DNA from: Sclerodactyla briareus
Taxonomy: Eukaryota; Echinodermata; Holothuroidea; Dendrochirotida; Sclerodactylidae
Length of the DNA stretch: 64,000 bases
Assembly (NCBI GenBank): GCA_026419785.1
Contig: JAODTK010005822.1
Coordinates: 310,001 to 374,000, forward strand
Direction of reading: 5' to 3'
Part shown: positions 12,780-23,060 of the stretch, in pieces
Layout of the letters: each line of letters begins with the position of its first letter
Numbering within the stretch: position 1 is the stretch's first letter
Made by a program: the position numbers and the translations under genes
The notes under the pieces: model-generated
Told to the model about the DNA's origin: nothing
Seen by the model: the letters and a program-made list of their open reading frames with translations, nothing else
Databases searched by the model: none

Positions 12780-13440
12780 TCTTCGCAAAGTCATGAGAGC
12801 TGGTCAAACAGAAGAGGCTGCAGTTCGATGAGCGCCATATGTCAAGATATTTTTAAGCTAAACTGGTAAATAGAGAAATATTGTAAAGTGACGTCTCGGG
12901 GGATCCTGGCCGCAAACAGACAATTAGAATTAATATATGGCAGTAATCCAATATCTTTAGTTTTGCGAGGAAAATGTGCTGTGACCAGCCATTAAGGATG
13001 ATGTGAACTCGTTGTATTTATCAGAAGTTCCTGGCTATAAGATATTGTTTGGGATAAGTGATTTGGCATGAAATCCACTGCTCAGAGTGTTTGCAAATTA
13101 ATGGGTGTCGTTCTTCAAATGAGATATTGAGTGTGTCGATCTTTGAGATTGTGTAAGAGTTGATGACTTAACATGTATGCCAATGGAAATACAGATTTAC
13201 TTCTGGAAATATGGACAGCTATATACCAGTATACCAGGCAAACAAGTTGTTCTTGGTTATCTAATAACTATTAGACAAAAGCCAAGTTATTTCAGAGCAA
13301 GCCCGACATTCACGCGATTTCCGTTACGGGGGCCTTTCAAGATTGTGGAAGTGTATCGCGTATGATCGGGAAACTTCCATCATGTAGTTGCTGAAGGTCG
13401 ATTTCGATAACCACTTAGCATAATTGATGGATGGTACTTT
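12780..13440 (+). mobile_element. Possible LTR-element (gypsy-like) remnant
   Basis: The beginning shares words with the fossil at 8780-8860, and the stretch near 13230-13370 faintly resembles the end of a gypsy-type pol. The interval is broken throughout and no terminal repeats were found. This is a weak call. Confidence 0.25.
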
Positions 13441-13588
13441 AAACAAGTGGTTCCATCAGTGCGGAATTTCCTTTTCATAGGAACCGCCATGTCCGACAAG
13501 GTCTGAATGTCAGATAATTTGAATTTTTGCAATAATTGTCATTAGCCTATTTCTGAATAACGGTTGATATTTCCGGACACGGTGGGGA

Positions 13589-13609
13589 GGGGGGGGGGGG
13601 GGGGGGGGG
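13589..13609 (+). repeat. Poly-G tract, 21 bases
   Basis: Uninterrupted run of 21 G inside a wider G-rich patch (13581-13616). It could form G-quadruplexes. Length may be unreliable in any assembly. Confidence 0.9.
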
Positions 13610-13616
13610 TGTGGGG

Positions 13617-16099
13617 ACATTTTTCTTGTTGAAGACGGTCATAACCGGTCATCCATTATATGTTTGGGAAGCAAAATGTCTTGCACGTGTTTATGGGGTA
13701 TTGCCGCTAGCTTTTTTTTCCTCCAGGAAAACTTTGCATTGGAACTTTGCGCGAAGGTGAAAATGTCAAGGTGAACTCCAAAAGAGGTACTTTTGGCAAT
13801 ACAGTGCAGTAAATTATATTTGTCAGTATATGGATATGTGACGGAGCGTCGTGTACTTTTTGGATGATATCAGCTACTCTGGATTAATCGAAATTGCTCC
13901 GGTAGTTTCATTAGCTTAGAAATATATAATTATCTGTTCTTACTTTGAATTGGAATTTACTGGGCTTTCGAGAGTAATGATGTTACACATTTAAAGTGTT
14001 TTAAATTGACAACCACCTGCACTCCGAAATGCGGCGGCTGCCAATATTCCATCGCGTCGTCTCCAGTCCTAAAAGCCTTCTCTAATGCTAGCCTAACACC
14101 CCACCCTCGCCGATTTTTATATACTAATTTACATTGTCGGTCTGCATGGTATGTCGGGCAAGCCACAATACTACCTCGTGCAACAAAAAGTTCAGCATGA
14201 TTGTGTTTACATGCACGGTAAGACCAGAGCGGGCACGATTTTGTGGTGACCTTGGTGGTGACTTCTTCCAATGACATGGAGAACAGTACTCACACGATGC
14301 GACAAATGTTTAAGATTTCAAAATCGTTCATGACAAGATCTGGCCATTTTTTCGCATCGTGTAAATGAGTCTTCATGTAGGCCTATGTCTCGTCTGATAA
14401 TAGGATAACTAACAGACACGAGGGTTCTCTATAAAACTAAAGAAGTGAAATCCTGCTGGAGAAGGAACTTTCAGCGAACAGGAATCTTTTTAGCTGCGGG
14501 AGAGCATCTCTCTACAATCCTCCTGTCATGTCTCTCCGTCCGTTCGTTCGTTGGTCCGTTCGTTCGTTAGTTCGTCCGGTCTGTTCGTCACGTTCATTCA
14601 TAACGTCTAAACCGTACATGAGATCAGGTTGAAACTTGGTAGTAGTGGATGAAGCTCGCTACTGGCTAGGCTTAGCTACATTTATGTTTCGCATAGTGGG
14701 ATTGATTTAATTCAATCAATAAGGACGCCAATTTCCAACGTCCAATGGCTCTCCTGACTGTGAGCCAGGTTTGGTTTACATTACTCCACCCTCTGCAGAG
14801 CAGTGTTTGTTGTACCGCCTTTATTCTGTCAGAAGGTACAGGTATGCAGCCTAGTTGACAATAAAACCTATTGTCCAGGGGAAAAATGATTTGTCTGTCA
14901 TCACATCTCGCCCTAGATTGTTGGTCGGTGAGCCAGAAAGAGTTGTTTCCACATGTTAGGTTTTGTTGCATACATATAGCTAATATACAGGACTAGGAAT
15001 TATTCAGTTGGGTACTTTGTGCTGAGCACTGATATCAAATATTAGGCCAATGTGGTAGACCTTTCAAGTCCAAGCCATTCCATGGTCATGACAGATGTCA
15101 GTTAAGGTCAGTAAAATTGGACACACACTAACGTGGATGGTGGAGAACATGCAGTGTATTCGCCACAGGAATTTTGCCGTCCACAACGCCTCAGGACGTT
15201 TCGACTTGTCGCTGGTTTACTTCTATAATTCTTCTCAGCGAAACGAACCTCGTGATCTCAACCCAGTGCAGATTGTTCAAGGTTCCCCTATGGGCCCCAT
15301 ACTCCCAACAAAGTGCGCACCTCCTTATCTGTACAAAATGAACTTTAACAAATCCGACTTCATTCCATAGAAGCCCTGTCCAGTAATTGAGTAGCTTCTG
15401 GACCAGTACCGGTACTAGCCTACTGGTGCTAATGTTCCATATGTCGACCAATTCTCTATCTTTGGGGCTCTTGAAATTGAAAAGTATCTACTGCCAACGC
15501 TTTTTTCGTGTCGCCATTCTTGACATTTGTTTTATTGAGCATTCCCGTTATTTCACGACTCCAATCCCTTCCTCGCGATTCGGGTAACTGTCCTTTTACA
15601 CTGCTGAACTTTACAGATTCACCCCCTCTTGCTGTCTTGCTCGTATGCGAAGCAACACCACGGTCGTGTGACCCGGCCTTAGGTACTAGGTCAGGTTATA
15701 TCGCCTTATGGATGTGACAGATCAGGCATGCTGCTAATTTACTGTCTATTAATTACCGTCCACGACATCTTCGTCAGTTCGCATTGGTCCAAGCAGTTTC
15801 ATTTAGAAATACCATTTAACCTTTTTACGGTTTCCCCCCCCCCTCCTGAAACATTCTGAAAGCTGAACAACAACTCGATTTCTTTGGCGTATGGGCGCGG
15901 GGGTGGGTAGGCGTTGGGAGTACTTTCGGGTCCACTGCCTCCTCCGCCACGTTAAACTTAACGAAACTTACGAATGCTAATTTGTGAAGCGTACTACGTT
16001 AAAACTACAACTTCTCCTTGTTGGATCTTGGTGGAAAGATATTCGTTTCGTTCCACGAAATTTTCAAGAGGAATAGCCGAGTAGAAGATGATTATCAGC
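13617..16099. other. Unassigned DNA with a short GTTC-type simple repeat
   Basis: No gene recognised. Near 14535-14595 there is an imperfect CGTTCGTT/CGTCC simple repeat, followed by ACGTCTAAACCGTACATGAG and a TTGAAACTTGGTAGT-like phrase. The latter is reminiscent of dispersed repeats common in marine invertebrates, but I cannot name a family. Frames of 64-106 codons at 13957-14277, 14672-14971 and 15095-15717 overlap on opposite strands and show no domain. A C10 tract lies near 15834. Confidence 0.4.
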
Positions 16100-16700
16100 T
16101 TACCAAGCTTTGATCGATTACTTTTGCCGGTAGAGCCCCGGCGATGATCACGACACGATCCCTTCATTAGCGTGTACTCAAGGACAGTAATCGGGCATTC
16201 ATTTCCTTGTTAACACTGTTTAGCGACACAACCAGACAGTGACTGAATAATCAATTTCGACAATATAATCGAGAATAAACACGAGACACCGAGTTCAGGA
16301 AGAAAGAAATTACGCGAAGATAAACCTGTTCAGGATTCCACCCACCCGCTCGTTGACAGTAAATGGGAGGCCGACGGGGGGTGGGGGATACCTTATAGTA
16401 TATCTACCGTCTTTATGATTGGGATTCATCGTAAATTGGTTAAATAAACCAAAAGCTGACGGAATTACCATTCATTCAGTCATGAGGGATGGGAGTATAC
16501 GTCGGAGGACAAACAAACAAACTCAGAAGGTCCGTCGAAATTTCGGGGAAGAAAGAACCGATCCATCTTCGGCTCAGTTCGCCGCTGGGGCATGGTCGTC
16601 GACGGGTGACACGCAGCCTGTGAGGACTATGAGCAGTGTTAATGGGCAGTCACCCCTAGGTTTAATGAGTCTTTGAACTGGGTGAAAAACATCGTGTTTT
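16100..16700 (+). repeat. Dispersed repeat family 1, most complete copy (copy 4)
   Basis: This copy contains both halves of the family in order: GATGATCACGACACGATCCC, TTAGCGTGTACTC, CAGTAATCGGGCATTCATTT, CCTTGTTAACACTGTTTAGC, GACACAACCAGACAGTGA, AATAATCAATTT, CCACCCACCC, then ACGTCGGAGGACAAACAAAC, TCAGTTCGCCGCTGGGG, CGACGGGTGACACGCAGCC, TTAATGGGCAGTCACCCC. The 85-codon frame at 16419-16676 lies inside and is not considered a gene. No terminal inverted repeats, transposase or poly-A tail was found. Confidence 0.75.
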
Positions 16701-16904
16701 ATATCTTCAGAAAGGTCACTGTTGTGGTATTTCAGTATACGAATTCGATCTCCTATCGCATTGCACGAATAAAGCCGTAAACAAGAGTTCTATATGTAAA
16801 CGTTTAAACATAGTTAGGTTTTGCATGGTCTGAAATATTGAGGTCAGGGGGAAAGTTTCCTTTATGGGGAACATATAGCGTTTGATTTGATTTGAATTTA
16901 ATTT

Positions 16905-17165
16905 TAGGGTTTGGGAAGCCAGTAAGGCTCATCAAGGACCTGGCCATAACGAACGTGGATGAGCACCGGCGATTACGTCGCCTTCTTTTCTCGGCTAATG
17001 CTCAGATGATACCGAGCAGGCGTTAACGTTTGTAACCATCGCAAAACGGCTCCCGGGACCGCCATTATTCCCCCCTTCGAGAGGGTGTGGGTGATCGTAA
17101 GACTATAGAAAAAAAAACCGACCAATTGCTCGAACCTGGAGAAAGAACGGACGTTCAAGTTCAAC
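16905..17165 (+). repeat. Dispersed repeat family 3 (copy 1, diverged)
   Basis: The first ~110 bp match 32025-32150: GGAAGC.AGTA.G.TC, TCAAGGA.CCTGG, TGAGCACC.GCGAT.AC.TCGCCTTCT, then CTCGGCTAATGCTCAGATG. Downstream the match weakens, although GAAC-rich words continue. The class is unknown. A 105-codon minus-strand frame (16973-17290) overlaps it without any motif. Confidence 0.5.
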
Positions 17166-20100
17166 GTCGTGACTGCCTCACAGCAGACCCGGACGAGACT
17201 TATATCCCGATTAACAAGACACTGCCTTAGAGCGGAGCATGAGTGCCAAGGACCAACACCTCGTTCACGGAAACTGAAAGTAACAGCCACCTCAGGAGAA
17301 ACGTACGGCAGTGTCGATGCTGAGTGCTGGGATTAGAACCAAGTGTCACTGATAACATTCTACTATTCTTCCGCCACAATTTATCTCACCCATGCAGGGA
17401 CATTTTTAAAGAAGACACTCAAGTGATTTCTTCTTGTTTAGGTGCGAAATTCATTCGATTAAATACTATGTCCAAGACTGTTTCAGAAGGATGATATTGT
17501 TTGAAAGTTTAATACAATTTGCGCGACGCACTACCAACGGTTCCAGCGATTCACCGTTTGTTTGACAGATTAAGTTCGGGCGGCGTTCAGGCATAAACAG
17601 CCGTGAAAACAACGAAAGAACCGTTTCCCGCTTATGACAGTTATATTTAAAGATAAGATCATTTTACTGACATTACATACGGCTGTACAGACCGTGTGGG
17701 AGCCATGCATCATCCTGCCGTTTGGATAGTGTCCATATCTTACGTGACGTGAGAGACTACAGAAGCAATTCACCCTGATCAAAAAATTCGATTTCACGAA
17801 TGCCGTTAATCATGCCTATATCTGAGTTACTTTGTTCGAATTATCACGTGACTATTGCCATGTGTTACTATCTCCAATAGAAAGGAACACGTTTACGAAA
17901 TGGATAAAACTAAATTGATATATAACAAAGTCGATTAATTATTAGATCGCTAAACGATAGACGCAGTATCTATCAACTAGAATGATAGATGACGGTCTGG
18001 TCGTTTCCTGCTCCTATTGTGAGAGTCGGTCAAACACGATAGACAGCGTAGTTGGACACGTTCCATATGTCGTAATATCTGAATATACCGTACTAAAGCG
18101 AAAATGTTGGATGAAACATCAATATTTTCTAACGGTATTCCAGAGTGTTTCGCTCTCGAATATGATATTTGAAGAAATCCCATTCGTGAAGTACCGGTAA
18201 AGTGTGGTCTTCTCTGACATATTAGGAGTGGGCCAATATTAGAGCGTCGATGATTTTATTATATATACCACTGGCAATGCAGTTTTTGTTTGCTCTTCAA
18301 ATAGTGCACTTGGGGCTATAGGTTTAAGAGTGGCTGTTGTACGCCAGATGACTGACCTGCTTCGGACGTTTTTAAGAGTTTCCGTTTTCTTGTGATCAAC
18401 TATGGGAAACGGATTATTCTTGAGACGTCTCCCAACAGACGGGCAATGATTTTCCGTACTGGTCATTGACATGGCGTAAACATATTTTGCTATAGATATG
18501 CTACTCGCTAATGCGTATACGATTCAGGATCAATCGCTCTTTGAGACAGTGATAATTTGTAATGTGTCTGTGACATGTATGGCGGGAAACAGACTTTGTT
18601 TAGAGTTTAACAAAGGTATTGCAAAGGTTAGGGAGATTATTGTAAACGAGAGACAAACAAAACACACTCACACAACCATTTGTCACCAGCACATGATCGT
18701 GTAATTGGCCTCCTTTTTGAAGAAGTGCATCATTAGCATTGAATTGTCTGCCCGTCAAGTATATGTTGGAAATGTTTCTAATACAGTTTCGTTTGGCCTG
18801 TTGTTGCTATAGGAGGATTCTATACGTTTATGAGAAGAGCTGAACAACCCCCTTGAGTGTGCCGGCTGCAAACAAAACTCATCCTGCTCTTGAATACACC
18901 CTCCCTTTTTAACAAAATCATACGATTGTTATAAAAGAAAAAAACATATTCGAAGTCGCTATTACTTAATTAACTAATTTCGTGTTGATGGGATAAATGT
19001 ATTCAACTCGACATAAGAGGACAGACGGCATTCTCTATAAGGTCTATGAGCAAATATTGACTTTGGACGACATTCCCGGTAGGCGAGTCTCGTGAACAAA
19101 TTCAATTTCGGATCGAGTTGTCAAGTGCAATGTAGAAACTGTTGAGATGTATATGCCATGCCATATCGCACGTCTTTTTTAAATAGACAAATCGACTGAA
19201 ATGAGAGATTTGTATTACGCCTGTTGTGATCAGTATATATCATAACTCCACGACGAGTTTTATTCCTAAACCCCAAGGCAAACCTTTGAATGATGTTTAC
19301 AATGCGATTTATGCCTAATATCTGATATATTGAGATCTTGTAAGGGAATTTAATTGATGATATATGTAAAAATGAAACATTTAGTAACGTCTTTTCATGG
19401 ACAGATGTTAAAACACCAGTTTATATTGTTTATTCAACAATTCATCTTACAAGTAATGTCTGTAGCATAAACTACATTACCTAATGAATTACAACAACAG
19501 GCATCTTTTTCAGGGAGGATAGGATGTGTTAGGGGGAGAAACCAGCCCTGCATATAGGAAAAGGCCCCTCCTAAAACCATTCATGGTACAAACTGAATGA
19601 AAACATGTCACATTTTTTTCTTCAAAAGTTAGATATGTTCACGTTCGTATATTTGAAGACCTTGTATAATTCATATTTTATATTACCCAATCAGTCAATC
19701 CAGTTTCTGAAAACATGAATGATTTTTGTAGTCGAGTGATTACTTTTCCGGCAGTTACAAAATAATATCACCTTATAATCATCATTCATAACCTATTGCT
19801 TTGCTTGCTTCAGACAACTAGTACATTACCAGTCTTTCTCTCAAGGCTACATGTAATTAGGCCTAGTATACGGATACAGGAGGAAAGAACCACCCCCACA
19901 ATTTCACCAGTGGCCTGTCATTTCTCAATGATCCGTACGTAAAATTAATATCCTCTCGTTTCAACGACTGTTAGGCGAGCTAACCCCGTGGAAACCCGTA
20001 TTTTCCAGATATCTGATGTATTAAAGCCGAATCCCAGAAAGAAAGCGTCCATTTTAGGTCCACTGTGTAATTGCTGACTGTACCTGCTGTACGCATAGGC

Positions 20101-21149
20101 ATATCTATACACAAGCTGGGTAGCAATTAAAACTGGATATTCACTCGTATATGCGTTATAAATTGACGCTGTCACTTCCCAAAAGAGCGACACACTTGAT
20201 AAATCATCTACTATATCATATCACCCTGATGATCGATACACTCTGTTGACACTCGAAGTGTTGACTTTAGTGCCATATCATTTACTTCTAATAGCCTGTT
20301 TGAAAGCGAAACACTCGTGGCTGACGGTAGAAAACATTGGTTTCATATGTATCAGTTTAGCGGATTCATATACTAGCATATGGCGCCATCGAATGTTGTT
20401 GCGTGCCGTGTTTGACCAACTCTTTACCTGCTTATGATCGCGAATAGATATGATGGGGAAAAAATCATTGATCTTTTTATAGTCAGAGATCTTGCTTATT
20501 TCTGCTTGAAGTGACAGGCCTCGAAAATTTTTATTACCTCATCAATTTTGTTGTTTAAGGTATTGCATTATATATTTATACAGTCTGAAATACACGTGTT
20601 TGCTGTTAAAAAAAAGTAGCATCAACTGGAAGTATTCGCTGCTAGAAATTGAAAGACTGTCGATGACTAAAATTTGGGAATAGGTTGATGGATAACAGGC
20701 AGGTATTTGACAGGACACATTTGTCTTTCATGGATATACTTAAACTGTTATACATACTATTTTATTTTAAATTTCTAGGTTGCATCTACAAGTCTGATAT
20801 CAAACTAACAGTTAATTAGAACGTTTCATCGGGGAAAAGTAGCATTTACTTAGTTTCATTCAGGAGAGAGGTGCTCTATCACTCTCGATTTCCAATCGTC
20901 CACATATTTGCACAAAGAGCATAGCCAAGTTTTTCCCCCATATTTTCTTCTCCTTATTTCTACTGATAAGGTCGATTATTGTCAATACTGGAGTACACCA
21001 GAGTGTCTACGAGAACGAACCTGGGATTAAATGCCGTATACTGTGAAACCAGAACCTTCCAAAAGAAGAACACTTTTGAAGGATGCAAACAACGAGGGGA
21101 ACTTCGCAATGTTAGATCATAAACTCATCATTTATGGCATTTAACCGAG
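17166..21149. other. Long unassigned stretch
   Basis: About 4 kb of AT-rich sequence with no recognised gene, repeat family or structured element. Frames of 60-82 codons (for example 17570-17797 minus, 18498-18704 plus, 19945-20193 minus) have no motif that I know. This is the least structured region of the window. Confidence 0.4.
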
Positions 21150-21490
21150 GGGTTGGCACAATTGGCAGATTGGTAGAGCGTCGGCCTTCCACCCTATTCG
21201 CATCCGGTCGAGTCATACCAATAAAAAATTGACCTGTTTGCTTGGCGCACAGCATGAGAGAGGGAAAGAATGTGGGGTAGGCAACTCGGAAAAGTTGCTG
21301 CCGGCGTGTGATAACCCCTTCCTTTACATTAAGTACGCAAAGAGACGTTGCCTTGTTCCGTGTACCTGGTGAAGGTTTCGCAGTTGCCAATTGGTGCGGT
21401 ATCCATGTCTGCACCCTTGCCGGACCTCGTATAGGTAGGGTCCTTCGTCCGGCAAGTGTTCAATAAAAAGAATTTATCTGTTATCTGCAA
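21150..21490 (+). mobile_element. SINE-like sequence with tRNA-like head
   Basis: An A-box-like sequence TGGCAGATTGGTAGAGCG (about 21163-21180) is followed by CGGCCTTCCACCC, which resembles an anticodon arm with TCC in the loop, and by a degenerate B box, CCGGTCGAGTCATACC (about 21204-21219). The spacing fits a tRNA-like head. The body continues to GTGTTCAATAAAAAG near 21470, and the 3' limit is unclear. It is unlike the SINE copies at 47870 and 54862. It could also be a tRNA pseudogene next to unrelated DNA. Confidence 0.5.
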
Positions 21491-21579
21491 TGATGCATAT
21501 ATAACGAACTGCACAAAACGACTTTTAATTGGCCAGGAAAGCCAAGATCTTCATCCTGTACACTGAGAAGCCGATGACT

Positions 21580-21845
21580 TGGCAATCAGCAATAACACCG
21601 GCTGCACACCTTTCCACTTCCACACCTGTGTGCCACAGGATAACGCCCGCGCATGCGCCCTGCTGCCCCTGCGACGCCCGAGGAAGTCGAGGAAGATTAT
21701 GCCATGGTAGTTCTAAGGCCGTTATGATTTATTAAGGTAGGCAATCAGAAAACAATATAGCGATGTCCAATAGGAATTGAATATACTATGATGTACCCTT
21801 TTGGGCCTTTCGTTCATTGTCAATGAACGGGTGTAAACGCCTATC
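21580..21845 (+). repeat. Duplicated block, unit A
   Basis: This aligns with 22560-22830: CCACA..ATAACGCCCG..CATGC.CCCTGCT, AGTCGAGGAA, AATCAGAAAACAATATAGCGAT, and AATGAACGGGTGT near the end. It contains a 9-bp perfect hairpin, CGTTCATTG-T-CAATGAACG, at 21811-21829. Unit B carries a TTAGGG tract where A has ordinary sequence. Confidence 0.65.
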
Positions 21846-21914
21846 AGCCTATATTGAGACTTTTTGTGTAATGCGCTATACAAGCACTTCTCATTATTAT
21901 TATTATTATTATTA

Positions 21915-21945
<31 letters not shown>

Positions 21946-21972
21946 TTATTATTATTATTATTATTATTATTA
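21846..21972 (+). repeat. LINE/SINE-type 3' tail ending in (TTA)n
   Basis: The phrase GTAATGCGCTATACAAGCACTT (21868-21889) resembles the GCGCTATATAA ends of the L2-like elements in this window. It is followed directly by about 80 bp of TTA repeats (21893-21972) with two interruptions. It may be the tail of a copy whose body is the duplicated block just upstream. Confidence 0.6.
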
Positions 21973-21998
21973 GATATATTGAGAGAAAGATAATAGTT

Positions 21999-22077
21999 GT
22001 ACAGACTGTTTCGCCCCAAGGCTCGTCAGCAACTAGTTGCTAACGAGTAGTTGCTGACGAGCCTTAACAGTCTGTAC
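21999..22077. repeat. Long imperfect hairpin
   Basis: Left arm 21999-22034 and right arm 22049-22077 pair through GTACAGACTGTT/AACAGTCTGTAC (12 bp) and AAGGCTCGTCAGCAACT/AGTTGCTGACGAGCCTT (17 bp). A 7-nt bulge (TCGCCCC) sits in the left arm and a 14-nt loop between the arms. That gives 29 paired bases with no mismatch apart from the bulge. It sits directly after the TTA microsatellite. Its nature is unknown; a foldback transposon end or a collapsed inverted duplication are the simplest readings. Confidence 0.85.
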
Positions 22078-22165
22078 AGCTTATGATCTGATATCTACCA
22101 TAGCCCCACCCGTTGAGCACTCTGTGTGCTTTTTTTTTCAAAGCAATTCCGGACCATTATTATAT

Positions 22166-22227
22166 TAGTAGAGTAGTAGTAGTAGTAGTAGTAAGTAGTA
22201 GTAGTAGTAGTAGTATAGTAGTAGTAT

Positions 22228-22258
<31 letters not shown>

Positions 22259-22266
22259 GATAGTAT
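22166..22266 (+). repeat. (AGT)n microsatellite
   Basis: About 100 bp of imperfect AGT/TAG repeats with single-base interruptions. A threonine-rich minus-strand frame over it (22160-22366) is an artefact. Confidence 0.95.
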
Positions 22267-22344
22267 ATTTTTTGATAACCTCTATTTGATGAATGTCCGT
22301 GAGTTTGCTTTTACGATTATTCCTGAATATGATCGTTCCAGTCC

Positions 22345-22515
22345 CTGGATACGTGTCCGCAGTCACTGTCGCTCGCTGAAAGATCGGACGATGTTTAGAG
22401 AAAAGAAATGTTGAGAGATGTTAGCTGAGTACACGCTAATGAAGGGATCGTGTCGTAATTATTGCCGAATGCCGCCGGCTGAGGAGTCAATCATTGTCCG
22501 GTAAAATAATGAATT
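22345..22515 (-). repeat. Dispersed repeat family 1 (copy 5, inverted)
   Basis: Reverse complement contains ACCGGACAATGATTGA, CGGCAATAATTACGACACGA, TCCCTTCATTAGCGTGTACT and CAGCTAACAT, matching the upstream half at 10205-10330 and 16110-16200. The GCGACA...ACC end is barely recognisable. Confidence 0.65.
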
Positions 22516-22559
22516 CTCTCAATGCTCTGCTAACACCAACATGTTAAAAAAAAAAAAAA

Positions 22560-22830
22560 ATGGGCCAGGCAAAGTTGCCACAAAACAACGCCCGTCCATG
22601 CACCCTGCTATCCTGCGGCGTACAGACTGACTGAGTCGAGGAAATTAGCCGCGACGCAGCGAATAGAGTGCGCATTATATCATTATTTTGGTTGTGATTA
22701 ATTTGAGGTGGCCATTACTCAGAAAACAGTGTGGCGATTTCCATCGTTAGGGTTAGGGGTTAGGGTTAGGTTCTAGTTAGGGTAGGCCTATCATTCAAAT
22801 GACGGGTGTGTCGTTTTCAAATACTTCTCT
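22560..22830 (+). repeat. Duplicated block, unit B, interrupted by TTAGGG-type sequence
   Basis: Homologous to 21580-21845 as described there. It starts after an A14 tract (22547-22560). The telomere-like tract at 22746-22786 falls between two parts that are both shared with unit A. Confidence 0.65.
22746..22786 (+). repeat. Interstitial telomere-like TTAGGG tract
   Basis: About six degenerate GTTAGGG/GTTAGGGG units in 41 bp. TTAGGG is the telomere repeat of vertebrates and most other deuterostomes and many invertebrates. Such internal tracts are usually ascribed to break repair or telomerase addition. Confidence 0.8.
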
Positions 22831-22889
22831 GTCTTCTCCCAACCCCATCTTGAATTGATGAGATGTCTCGGGAGGGTTTCCCTTTTTTC

Positions 22890-23060
22890 AGTTATTAAAT
22901 CATTGGCTGGTTGTGTCGTTGAGCGACGATACACGGAAATGTGGACGGATCACTATCAGCTGGGTACACGCTAATGAAGGGATCGTGTCGTGATCATTGC
23001 CGGATCGCCGCCAGCAAAAGGATTCAATCATGTCCGGTAAACTAATAAATTCTCCAAATC
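22890..23060 (-). repeat. Dispersed repeat family 1 (copy 6, inverted)
   Basis: Reverse complement reads ACCGGACATGATTGAATCC, GGCAATGATCACGACACGA, TCCCTTCATTAGCGTGTACC, CAGCTGATAGTGATC, then CAACGACACAACCAGCCAATG. This is an excellent match to the copy at 10205-10400. It lies about 550 bp from copy 5 in the same orientation. The 144-codon minus frame at 22900-23334 spans it and is rejected as a gene. Confidence 0.75.

Noticed and set aside
22746-22786. Chromosome end
   Set aside because: The TTAGGG tract is short, degenerate and flanked on both sides by ordinary repeats, so it is internal.
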